Shown here: positions 52,217 to 63,883 of the stretch, in pieces
How the letters are laid out: every line of letters begins with the position of its first letter
Position numbering within the stretch: position 1 is the stretch's first letter
DNA from: Ptiloglossa arizonensis
Taxonomy: Eukaryota; Arthropoda; Insecta; Hymenoptera; Colletidae
Reading direction: 5' to 3'
DNA: 64,000 nt
Assembly: GCF_051014685.1 (NCBI RefSeq)
Contig: NW_027478535.1
Coordinates: forward strand, 806,001-870,000
Notes under the pieces: generated by a model
Told to the model about the DNA's origin: nothing
The model's input: the letters and a program-made list of their open reading frames with translations, nothing else
Databases searched by the model: none
Translations under genes and position numbers: made by a program

Positions 52217-52733
52217 AGGAATGTTTGAGGAACCATCAAAATTTTCGCAAGTCTGATTCCCGAAACCAATAACTACAAAGGCCTAGGGGAAAAATACACA
52301 TACCGTTGTAATCGGGCGAGTTTCTACTTTCAGATGCAACAGGAATTTCTCGAGATCGTCAATCCGTTCCCGAGATATGGGAGTTTGAAGTTAAGGAATG
52401 GTTGAGAAACCATCAAAATTTTCGCTGGTCTGATATTCGAAACAAATAACTGGAATGGCCTAGGGGAAAAGTACACACACCACTGTAATCGGGCGTGTTT
52501 CTACTTTGAGATGCAACAGGAATTTCTCGAGATTGTCAATCCGTTCGCCAGATATGGGAGTTAGAAGTGAAGGAATGGTTGAGAAACCATCAAAATTTTT
52601 GCAAGTCTGATACTCGAAACCAATAACTACTATGGCCTAGGGGAAAAGAACACACACCATTGTAATCGGGCGTGTATCTACTTTCACATGCAACAGGAAT
52701 TTCTCGAGTTCGTCAGTCCGTTCGCGAGATATG

Positions 52734-52909
52734 GGAGTTTGAAGTTAGGGAATGGTTGAGAAACATCAAAATTTTCGCTGGTCTGATACTCGAAAACAAT
52801 AACTGGAATGGCCTAGGGGAAAAGTACACACACCACTGTAATCGGACGTGTTTCTACTTTGAGGTGCAACAGGAATTTCTCGAGGTCGTCAATCCGTTCG
52901 CCAGATATG
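52734..52909 (+). repeat. 176-bp monomer from an independent deletion in the dyad
   Basis: GAGAAACCATC is shortened to GAGAAACATC at about 52,763. I saw it once only. It shifts the frame past the normal TGA and opens the 81-codon frame at 52,672-52,917, which I treat as non-coding. Confidence 0.9.
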
Positions 52910-53672
52910 GGAGTTAGAAGTGAAGGAATGGTTGAGAAACCATCAAAATTTTCGCAAGTCTGATTCCCGAAACCAATAACTACAAAGGCCTAGGCGAAAA
53001 ATACACATGCCGTTGTAATCGTGCGAGTTTCTACTTTCAGATGCAACAGGAATTTCTCGAGTTCGTGAATCCGTTCGCGAGATATAGGAGTTCGAAGTTA
53101 AGGAATGGTTGTGAAACCATCAAAATTTTCGCAAGTCTGATACTCGAAACCAATAACTTCTATGGCCTAGGGGAAAAGTACACACACCATTGTAATCGGG
53201 CGTGTTTCTACTTTCAGATGCAACAGGAATTTCTCGAGCTCGTCAATCCATTCGCGAGATATGGGAGTTTGAAGTTAAGGAATGTTTGAGGAACCATCAA
53301 AATTTTCGCAAGTCTGATTCCCGAAACCAATAACTACAAAGGCCTAGGGGAAAAATACACATACCGTTGTAATCGGGCGAGTTTCTACTTTCAGATGCAA
53401 CACGAATTTCTCGAGATCGTCAATCCGTTCCCGAGATATGGGAGTTTGAAATTAAGGAATGGTTGAGAAACCATCAAAATTTTCGCTGGTCTGATACTGG
53501 AAACAAATAACTGGAATGGCCTAGGGGAAAAGTACACACACCACTGTAATCGGGCGTGTTTCTACTTTGAGATGCAACAGGAATTTCTCGAGATCGTCAA
53601 TCCGTTCGCCAGATATGGGAGTTAGAAGTGAAGGAATGGTTGAGAAACCATCAAAATTTTCGCAAGTCTGAT

Positions 53673-54267
53673 TCCCGAAACCAATAACTACAAAGGCCTA
53701 GGGGAAAAATACACATACCGTTGTAATCGGGCCAGTTACTACTTTCAGATGCAATAAGAATTTCTCGAGTTCGTCAATCCGTTCGCGAGATGTGGGAGTT
53801 TGAAGTTAAGGAACGTTTGAGAAACCATCAAAATTTTCGCAAGTCTGATACTCGAAACCAATAACTACAGAGGCCTAGGGCAAAAATACACATACCGTTG
53901 TAATCGGGCGAGTTTCTGCTTTCAGATGCAATAGGAATTTCTCGAGTTCGTCAATTCGTTCGCGAGATATGGGAGTTTGAAGTTGAGGAATGGTTGAGAA
54001 ACCATCAAAATATTCGCTTGTCTGATACTCGAAACCAATAACTGGAATTGCCTATGAGAAAAGTACACACACCATTGTAATGGGGCGGGTTTCTGCTTTC
54101 AGAAGCAATAGGAATTTCTCGTGTTCGTCAATCCGTTCGCGAGATATGGGAGTTTGAAATTAAGGGATGGTTGAGAAACCATCAAAATTTTCGCAAGTCT
54201 GATTCCCGAAACCAGTAACTACAAAGGCCCAGGGGAAAAATACACATACCGATGTAATCGGGCGAGA
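53673..54267 (+). repeat. junction zone with a recombinant marker monomer
   Basis: The monomer around 53,620-53,795 has a GATTCCCG, full-length GGGGAAAAATACAC left half but the CCAGTTACTAC, CAATAAG, GATGTGGG right half of the 176-bp lineage. It is therefore a crossover or conversion product. Diverged monomers with CCTATGAGAAAAG and GGGGCGGG follow. Confidence 0.85.
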
Positions 54268-56375
54268 TTCTACTTTCAGATGCAACAGGAATTTCTGGAG
54301 TTCGTCAATCCGTTCGCGAGATATGGGAGTTTGAAGTTAGGGAATGGGTGAGAAACCATCAAAATTTTCGCTGGTCTGATACTCGAAACCAATAACTGGA
54401 ATGGCTTAGGGGAAAAGTACACATACCGTTGAAATCGGGTGAGTTTCTGCTGTCAGATGCAATAGGAATTTCTCGAGTTCGTCAATTCCTTCGCGAGATA
54501 TGGGAGTTTGAAGTTAAGGAATGGTTGAGCAACCATCAAAATTTTCGCAAGTCTGATTCCCGAAACCAATAACTACAAAGGCCTAGGGGAAAAATACACA
54601 TACCGTTGTAATCGGGCGAGTTTCTACTTTCAGATGAAACAGGAATTTCTCGATTTCGTCAATCCGTTCGCGAGATATGGGAGTTTGAAGTTAAGGAATG
54701 GTTGAGAAACCATCAAAAATTTCGCTGGTCTGATACTCGAAACCAATAACTGGAATGGCCTAGGGGAAAAGTACACACTCCATTGTAATGGGGCGAGTTT
54801 CTACTTTCAGATGCAACAGGAATTTCTCGAGTTCGTCAATCCGTTCGTGATATATGGGAGTTTGAAATTAAGGAATGGTTGAGAAACCATCAAAATTTTC
54901 GCTGGTCTGATACTCGAAACGAATAAGTACTATGGCCTAGAGCAAAAATACACACACCGCTGTAATCGGGCGAGTTTCTGCTTTCAGATGCAAGAAGAAT
55001 TTGTCGAGTTCGTCAATTCGTTCGCGAGATATGGGAGTTTGAAGTTAAGGAATGGTTGTGCAACCATCAAAATTTTCGCAAGTCTGATTCCCAAAACCTA
55101 TAACTACAAAGTCCTAGGGGAAAAATACACATACCCTTGTAATCGGGCGATTTTCTATTTTCAGATGCAACAGGAATTTCTCGAGTTCGTCAATCCGTTC
55201 ACGAGATATGGGAGTTTGAATTTAAGGAACGGTTGAGAAACCATCAAAATTTTCGCATGTCTGATACTCGAAACCAATAACTACAGAGGCCTAGGGCAAA
55301 AATACACATACCGTTGTAATCGGGCGGGTTTCTACTTTCAGATGCAACAGGAATTTCTGGAGTTCGTCAATCCGTTCGCGAGATATGGGAGTTTGAAGTT
55401 AGGGAATGGGTGAGAAACCATCAAAATTTTCGCTGGTCTGATACTCGAAACCAATAACTGGAATGGCTTAGGGGAAAAGTACACATACCGTTGAAATCGG
55501 GTGAGTTTCTGCTGTCAGATACAATAGGAATTTCTCGAGTTCGTCAATTCCTTCGCGAGATATGGGAGTTTGAAGTTAAGGAATGGTTGAGCAACCATCA
55601 AAATTTTCGCAAGTCTGATTCCCGAAACCAATAACTACAAAGGCCTAGGGGAAAAATACACATACCGTTGTAATCGGGCGAGTTTCTACTTTCAGATGAA
55701 ACAGGAATTTCTCGATTTCGTCAATCCGTTCGCGAGATATGGGAGTTTGAAGTTAAGGAATGGTTGAGAAACCATCAAAAATTTCGCTGGTCTGATACTC
55801 GAAACCAATAACTGGAATGGCCTAGGGGAAAAGTACACACTCCATTGTAATGGGGCGAGTTTCTACTTTCAGATGCAACAGGAATTTCTCGAGTTCGTCA
55901 ATCCGTTCGTGAGATATGGGAGTTTGAAATTAAGGAATGGTTGAGAAACCATCAAAATTTTCGCTGGTCTGATACTCGAAACGAATAAGTACTATGGCCT
56001 AGAGCAAAAATACACACACCGCTGTAATCGGGCGAGTTTCTGCTTTCAGATGCAAGAAGAATTTGTCGAGTTCGTCAATTCGTTCGCGAGATATGGGAGT
56101 TTGAAGTTAAGGAATGGTTGTGCAACCATCAAAATTTTCGCAAGTCTGATTCCCGAAACCTATAACTACAAAGTCCTAGGGGAAAAATACACATACCCTT
56201 GTAATCGGGCGAGTTTCTACTTTCAGATGCAACAGGAATTTCTCGAGTTCGTCAATCCGTTCGCGAGATATGGGAGTTTGAATTTAAGGAACGGTTGAGA
56301 AACCATCAAAATTTTCGCATGTCTGATACTCGAAACCAATAACTACAGAGGCCTAGGGCAAAAATACACATACCG
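54268..56375 (+). repeat. 6-monomer (1,062-bp) tandem duplication
   Basis: Bases 54,268-55,313 match 55,330-56,375. Shared markers are TTTCTGGAGTTC, GAATGGGTGAG, GGCTTAGG, GGGTGAG, TGCTGTCAG, TCAATTCCTTCG, AGATGAAACAGG, AACGAATAAGTAC, CTAGAGC and AAGAAGAATTTGTCG. Mismatches are more numerous than in the 41-50 kb HOR. Related single-copy sequence lies at 26.5-26.9 kb. Confidence 0.9.
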
Positions 56376-56851
56376 CTGTAATCGGGCGAGTTTCTGCTTT
56401 CAGATGCAATAGGAATTTCTCGAGTTCGTCAATTCGTTCGCGAGATATGGGAGTTTGAAGTTTAGGAATGGTTGAGCAACCATCAAAATTTTCGCAAGTC
56501 TGATTCCCGAAACCAATAACTACAGAGGCCTAGGGGAAAAATACACATACCGTTGCAATCGGGCGAGTTTCTACTTTCAGATGCAAGAGGAATTTCTCGA
56601 GTTCGTCAATCCGTTCGCGAGATATGGGAATTTGAAGTTAAGGAATGGTTGAGAAACCATCGAAATTTTCGCATGTCTGATACTCGAAACCAATAACTAC
56701 AAAGGCCTAGGGGAAAAATACACATACCGTTGTAATCGCGCGAGTTTCTGCTTTCAGATGCAACAGGAATTTCTCGAGTTCGTCAATCCGTTCGCGAGAT
56801 ATGGGAGTTTGAAATTAAGGAATGGTTGAGAAACCATCAAAATTTTCGCAA
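56376..56851 (+). repeat. diverged satellite monomers
   Basis: Satellite only, about 2.7 monomers. They resemble 26,830-27,240 (CGTTGCAATC, CATCGAAATTTT, TTTAGGAATGG). Confidence 0.8.
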
Positions 56852-59800
56852 GTCTGATACTCGAAACCAATAACTACTATGGCCTAGGGCAAAAATACAC
56901 ATACCGTTGTAATCGGGCGACTTTCTGCTTTCAGATGCAACAGGAATTTCTCGAGTTCGTCAATTCGTTCGCGAGATATGGGAGTTTGAAGTTAAGAAAT
57001 GGTTGAGCAACCATCAAAATTTTCGCAAATCTGATTCCCGAAACCAATAACTACAAAGGCCTAGGGGAAACAAGCACATACCGTTGTAATCGGGCGAGTT
57101 TCTACTTTCAGATGCAACAGGAATTTCTCGAGTTCGTCAATCCGTTCGCGAGATATGGGAGTTTGAATTTAAGGAACGGTTGAGAAACCATCAAAATTTT
57201 CGCATGTCTGATACTCGAAACCAATAACTACAGAGGACTAGGGCAAAAATACACATACCGTTGTAATCGGGCGAGTTTCTGCTTTCAGATGCAATAGGAA
57301 TTTCTCGAGTTCGTCAATTCGTTCGCGAGATATGGGAGTTTGAAGTTAAAGAATGGCTGAGCAACCATCAAAATTTTCGCAAGTCTGATTCCCGAAACCG
57401 ATAACTACAAAGGCCTAGGGGAAAAGTACACATACCGTTGAAATCGGGCGAGTTTCTGCTTTCAGATGCAATAGGAATTTCTCGTGTTCGTCAATCCGTT
57501 CGCGAGATATGGGAGTTTGAAGTTGAGCAATGGTTGAGAAACCATCAAAATATTCGCATGTCTGATACTCGAAACCTATAACTACTATGGCCTAGGGCAA
57601 AAATACACATACCGTTGTAATCGGGCGACTTTCTGCTTTCAGATGCAACAGGAATTTCTCGAGTTCGTCAATTCGTTCGCGAGATATGGTAGTTTGAAGT
57701 TAAGAAATGGTTGAGCAACCATCAAAATTTTCGCAAGTCTGATTCCCGAAACCAATAACTACAAAGGCCTAGGGGAAACAAGCACATACCGTTGTAATCG
57801 GGCGAGTTTCTACTTTCAGATGCAATAGGAGTTTCTCGAGTTCGTCAATCCGTTCGCGAGATATGGGAGTTTTACGTTCAGGAATGGTTGAGCAACCATC
57901 AAAATTTTCGCTGGTCTGATACTCGAAACCAATAACTGGAATGGCCTAGGTCAAAAATACACACACCGCTGTAATCGGGCGAGTTTCTGCTTTCAGATGC
58001 AACAAGAATTTCGCGAGTTCGTCAATTCGTTCGCGAGATATGGGAGTTTGAAGTTAAGGAATGGTTGAGCAACCATCAAAATTTTCGCAAGTCTGATTCC
58101 CGAAACCAATAACTACAGAGGCCAAGGGGAAAAATACACATACCGTTGTAATCGGGCGAGTTTCTACTTTCAGATGCAACAAGAATTTCTCGAGTTCGTC
58201 AATCCGTTCGCGAGATATGGGAGTTTGAAGTTAAGGAATGGTTGAGAAGCCATCAAAAATTTCGCTGGTCTGATACTCGAAACCAATAACTGGAATGGCC
58301 TAGGGAAGAAGTACACACACAATTGTAATCGGGCGAGTTTCTACTTTCAGATGCAACAGGAATTTCTCGAGTTCGTCAATCCGTTCGCGAGATATGGGAG
58401 TTTGAAGTTAAGGAATGGTTGAGAAACCATCAAAATTTTCGCAAGTCTGATACTCGAAACCCATAACTACTATGGCCTAGGGGAAAAGTACACACACCAT
58501 TGTAATCGGGCGAGTTTCTACTTTCAGATGCAAGAGGAACTTCTCGTGTTCGTCAATCCGTTCGCGAGATATGGGAGTTTGAGGTTAAGGAATGGTTGAG
58601 AAACCATCAAAATTTTCGCAAGTCTAATACTCGAAACAAATTACTACAAAGGCCTAGGGGAAAAATACACATACCGTTGTAATAGGGCGAGTTTCTGCTT
58701 TCAGATGCAACAAGAATTTCTCGTGTTCGTCAATTCGTTCGCGAGATATGGGAGTTTGAAGTTAAGGAATGGTTGAGAAACCATCAAAATTTTCGCATGT
58801 CTGATACTCGAAACCAATAACTACTATGGCCTAGGGCAAAAATACACATACCGTTGTAATCGGGCGACTTTCTGCTTTCAGATGCAACAGGAATTTCTCG
58901 AGTTCGTCAATTCGTTCGCGAGATATGGGAGTTTGAAGTTAAGAAATGGTTGAGCAACCATCAAAATTTTCGCAAGTCTGATTCCCGAAACCAATAACTA
59001 CAAAGGCCTAGGGGAAACAAGCACATACCGTTGTAATCGGGCGAGTTTCTACTTTCAGATGCAACAGGAATTTCTCGAGTTCGTCAATCCGTTCGCGAGA
59101 TATGGGAGTTTGAATTTAAGGAACGGTTGAGAAACCATCAAAATTTTCGCATGTCTGATACTCGAAACCAATAACTACAGAGGACTAGGGCAAAAATACA
59201 CATACCGTTGTAATCGGGCGAGTTTCTGCTTTCAGATGCAATAGGAATTTCTCGAGTTCGTCAATTCGTTCGCGAGATATGGGAGTTTGAAGTTAAAGAA
59301 TGGCTGAGCAACCATCAAAATTTTCGCAAGTCTGATTCCCGAAACCGATAACTACAAAGGCCTAGGGGAAAAGTACACATACCGTTGAAATCGGGCGAGT
59401 TTCTGCTTTCAGATGCAATAGGAATTTCTCGTGTTCGTCAATCCGTTCGCGAGATATGGGAGTTTGAAGTTGAGCAATGGTTGAGAAACCATCAAAATAT
59501 TCGCATGTCTGATACTCGAAACCTATAACTACTATGGCCTAGGGCAAAAATACACATACCGTTGTAATCGGGCGACTTTCTGCTTTCAGATGCAACAGGA
59601 ATTTCTCGAGTTCGTCAATTCGTTCGCGAGATATGGTAGTTTGAAGTTAAGAAATGGTTGAGCAACCATCAAAATTTTCGCAAGTCTGATTCCCGAAACC
59701 AATAACTACAAAGGCCTAGGGGAAACAAGCACATACCGTTGTAATCGGGCGAGTTTCTACTTTCAGATGCAATAGGAGTTTCTCGAGTTCGTCAATCCGT

Positions 59801-60252
59801 TCGCGAGATATGGGAGTTTTACGTTCAGGAATGGTTGAGCAACCATCAAAATTTTCGCTGGTCTGATACTCGAAACCAATAACTGGAATGGCCTAGGTCA
59901 AAAATACACACACCGCTGTAATCGGGCGAGTTTCTGCTTTCAAATGCAACAAGAATTTCGCGAGTTCGTCAATTCGTTCGCGAGATATGGTAGTTTGAAG
60001 TTAAGGAATGGTTGAGCAACCATCAAAATTTTCGCAAGTCTGATTCCCGAAACCAATAACTACAGAGGCCAAGGGGAAAAATACACATACCGTTGTAATC
60101 GGGCGAGTTTCTACTTTCAGATGCAACAAGAATTTCTCGAGTTCGTCAATCCGTTCGCGAGATATGGGAGTTTGAAGTTAAGGAATGGTTGAGAAGCCAT
60201 CAAAAATTTCGCTGGTCTGATACTCGAAACCAATAACTGGAATGGCCTAGGG
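56852..60252 (+). repeat. 11-monomer-offset duplication (1,947 bp)
   Basis: Bases 56,852-58,305 match 58,799-60,252. Shared markers are GGGCGACTTTC, AACAAGCACAT, CAGAGGACTAGG, TTAAAGAATGGCTG, CCGATAACTAC, TTGAGCAATGG, ATATTCGCATG, TTTTACGTTCAGG, CTAGGTCAAAA and GGCCAAGGGG. Mismatches are few (for example near 57,027 and 59,942). The unit is the same length as the 26.9-30.8 kb duplication but its monomers differ, so it is an independent event. Confidence 0.9.
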
Positions 60253-63200
60253 GAAAAATACACATACCGTTGTAATAGGGCGAGTTTCTGCTTTCAGATG
60301 CAACAAGAATTTCTCGTGTTCGTCAATTCGTTCGCGAGATATGGGAGTTTGAAGTTAAGGAATGGTTGAGAAACCATCAAAATTTTCGCATGTCTGATAC
60401 TCGAAACCAATAACTACAAAGGCCTAGGGGAAAAATACACATACTGTTGTAATCGCGCGAGTTTCTGCTTTCAGTTGAAACAGGAATTTCTCGAGTTCGT
60501 CAATCCGTTCGCGACATATGGGAGTTTGAAGTTAAGGAATGGTTGAGAAACCATCAAAAATTTCGCTGGTCTGATACTCGAAACCAATAACTGGAATGGC
60601 CTAGGGGAAAAGTACACACACCATTGTAATGGGGCGAGTTTCAACTTTCAGATGCAACAGGAATTTCTCGAGTTTGTCAATCCGTTCGCGAGATATGGGA
60701 GTTTGAAATTAAGGAATGGTTGAGAAACCATCAAAATTTTCGCAAGTCTGATACTCGAAACCAATAACTACTATGGCCTAGGGCAAAAATACACATACCG
60801 CTGTAATCCGGCGAATTTCTGCTTTCAGATGCAACAAGAATTTCTCGAGTTCGTCAATTCGTTCGCGAGATATGGGAGTTTGAAGTTAAGGAATGGTTAA
60901 GAAACCATCAAAATTTTCGCATGTCTGATACTCGAAACCAATAACTACTATGGCCTAGGGCAAAAATACACATACCGCTGTAATCCGGCGAATTTCTGCT
61001 TTCAGATGCAACAAGAATTTCTCGAGTTCGTCAATCCGTTCGCGAGATATGGGAGTTTGAAATTAAGGAATGGTTGAGAAACCATCAAAAATTTCGCTGG
61101 TCTGATACTCGAAACCAATAACTGGAATGGCCTAGGGGAGAAGTACACACACCATTGTAATGGGGCGAGTTTCTACTTTCAGATGCAACAGGAATTTCTC
61201 GAGTTCGTCAATCCGTTCGCGAGATATGGGAGTTTGAAGTTAAGGAATGGTTGAGAAACCATCAAAATTTTCGCAAGTCTGATACTCGAAACCAATAACT
61301 ACTATGGCCTAGGGCAAAAATACACATACCGCTGTAATTAGGCGAATTTCTGCTTTCAGATCCAACAAGAATTTCTCGAGTTCGTCAATTCGTTCGCGAG
61401 ATATGGGAGTTTGCAGATAAGGAATGGTTGAGAAACCAACAAAATTTTCGCATGTCTGATACTCGAAACCAATAACTACTATGGCCTAGGGCAAAAATAC
61501 ACGTACCCTTGCAATCGGGCGAGTTTCTGCTTTCAGATGGAATAGGAATTTCTCGTGGTCGTCAATCCGTTCGCGAGATATGGGAGTTTGAAGTTAAGGA
61601 ATGGTTGAGAAACCATCAAAATTTTCGCATGTCTGATACTCGAAACCAATAACTACTATGGCCTAGGGCAAAAATACACGTACCCTTGCAATCGGGCGAG
61701 TTTCTGCTTTCAGATGGAATAGGAATTTCTCGTGGTCGTCAATCCGTTCGCGAGATATGGGAGTTTGAAGTTAAGGAATGGTTGAGAAACCATCCAAATT
61801 TTCGCAAGTCTGATACTCGAAACAAGTAACTACAAAGGCCTAGGGGAAAAATACACATACCGTTGTAATCGGGCGAATTTCTACTTTCAGATGAAACAGG
61901 AATTTCTCGAGTTCGTCCATCCGTTCGCGAGATATGGGAGTTTGAAGTTAAGGAATGGTTGAGAAACCATCAAAAATTTCGCTGGTCTGATACTCGAAAC
62001 CAATAACTGGAATGGCCTAGGGGAAAAGTACACACACAATTGTAATGGGGCGAGTTTCTACTTTCAGAAGCAACAGGAACTTCGCGAGTTCGTCAATCCG
62101 TTCGCGAGATATGGGAGTTTGAATTTAAGGAACGGTTGAGAAACCATCAAAATTTTCGCAAGTCTGATACTCGAAACCAATAACCACAGAGGCCTAGGGC
62201 AAAAATACACATACCGTTGTAATCGGGCGAGTTTCTGCTTTCAGATGCAATAGGAGTTTCTCGAGTTCGTCAATCCGTTCGCGAGATATGGGAGTTTGAA
62301 GTTAAGGAATGGTTGACAAACCATCAAAATTTTCGCAAGTCTGATACTCGAAACCCATTACTACTATGGGTTAGGGGAAAAGTACACACACCATTGTAAT
62401 GGGGCGAGTTTCTACTTTCAGATGCAATAGGAATTTCTCGAGTTCGTCAATTCGTTCGCGAGATATGGGAGTTTGAAGTTAAGGATTGGTTGAGCAACCA
62501 TCAAAATTTTCGGGTGTCTGATTCCCGAAACCAATAACTACAGAGGCCTAGGGGAAAAATACACATACCGTTGTAATCGGGCGAGTTTCTACTTTCAGAT
62601 GCAAGAGGAATTTCTCGAGTTCGTCAATCCGTTCGCGAGATATGTGAGTTTGAAGTTAAGGAATGGTCGAGAAACCATCAAAATTTTCGCTGGTCTGATA
62701 CTCGAAACCAATAACTGGAATGGCCTAGGGGAAAAGTACACACACCATTGTAATGGGGCGAGTTTCTACTTTCAGAAGCAACAGGAACTTCGCGAGTTCG
62801 TCAATCCGTTCGCGAGATATGGGAGTTTGAATTTAAGGAACGGTTGAGAAACCATCAAAATTTTCGCAAGTCTGATACTCGAAACCAATAACTACTATGG
62901 CCTAGGGCAAAAATACACACACTATTGTAATGGGGCGAGTTTCAACTTTCAGATGCAACAGGAATTTCTCGAGTTTGTCAATCCGTTCGCGAGATATGGG
63001 AGTTTGAAATTAAGGAATGGTTGAGAAACCATCAAAATTTTCGCAAGTCTGATACTCGAAACCAATAACTACTATGGCCTAGGGCAAAAATACACATACC
63101 GCTGTAATCCGGCGAATTTCTGCTTTCAGATGCAACAAGAATTTCTCGAGTTCGTCAATTCGTTCGCGAGATATGGGAGTTTGAAGTTAATGAATGGTTG

Positions 63201-63883
63201 AGAAACCATCAAAATTTTCGCATGTCTGATACTCGAAACCAATAACTACAAAGTCCTAGGGGAAAAATACACATACCCTTGTAATCGGGCTAGTTTCTAC
63301 TTTCAGATGCAACAGGAATTTCTCGAGTTCGTCAATCCGTTCGCGAGATATGGGAGTTTGAATTTAAGGAACGGGTGAGAAACCATCAAAATTTTCGCAA
63401 GTCTGATACTCGAAACCAATAACTACAGAGGCCTAGGACAAAAATACATATACCGTTGTAATCGGGCGAGTTTCTGCTTTCAGATGCAATAAGAATTTCT
63501 CGAGTTCGTCAATCCGTTCGCGAGATATGGGAGTTTGAAGTGAAGGAGTTGTTGACAAACCATCAAAATTTTCGCAAGTCTGATACTCGAAACCCATAAC
63601 TGCTATGGGTTAGGGGAAAAGTACACACACCATTGTAATGGGGCGAGTTTCTACTTTCAGAAGCAACAGGAACTTCGGGAGTTCGTCAATCCGTTTGCGA
63701 GATATGGGAGTTTGAAATTAAGGAATGGTTGAGAAACCATCAAAATTTTCGCAAGTCTGATACTCGAAACCAATAACCACAAAGGCCTAGGGGAAAAATA
63801 CACATACCGTTGTAATCGGGCGAGTTTCTGCTTTCAGATGCAATAGGAGTTTCTCGAGTTCGTCAATCCGTTCGCGAGATATG
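60253..63883 (+). repeat. diverged satellite with short local duplications
   Basis: Mostly CTACTATGG-GGGC and CTGGAATGG types with GGGGCGAG, TAATCCGGCGAATTTC and CTACTATGGGTTAGG variants. Local duplications: 60,253 onward repeats about 58,660 (9 monomers); 60,623-60,947 matches 62,924-63,248 (13 monomers, 2,301 bp); and a monomer dimer lies at 61,440-61,794. No long HOR is visible. Confidence 0.85.
61440..61794 (+). repeat. perfect single-monomer duplication
   Basis: Bases 61,440-61,617 match 61,617-61,794 at offset 177, including ACACGTACCCTTGCAATC, AGATGGAATAGG and CTCGTGGTCG, which I see nowhere else. Two adjacent identical monomers are rare in this window, where neighbours usually differ at many positions. 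Confidence 0.92.

Larger units (their letters stand above)
50741..53672 (+). repeat. 14.6-monomer block, copy 3 of 3, with a two-monomer expansion
   Basis: Bases 50,741-51,862 match 33,754-34,875 at offset 16,987. After an extra 354 bp, matching resumes to 53,672 (partner end 36,332). The net length difference is 353 bp, explained by two extra monomers and one deleted base at about 52,763. Confidence 0.91.

Noticed and set aside
1776..62847. Many similar plus-strand open frames of 65-82 codons (for example 3,317-3,565, 31,277-31,525, 46,848-47,096)
   Set aside because: They are the satellite read in one frame. The unit is 59 x 3 bases, so the frame is kept from monomer to monomer, and the consensus has one TGA at positions 24-26 in that frame. 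Wherever TGA becomes TGT, TGG or TCA, or a base is lost, the frame runs on for up to two monomers. They have no initiation context, no known domain, and start and stop follow monomer variation.
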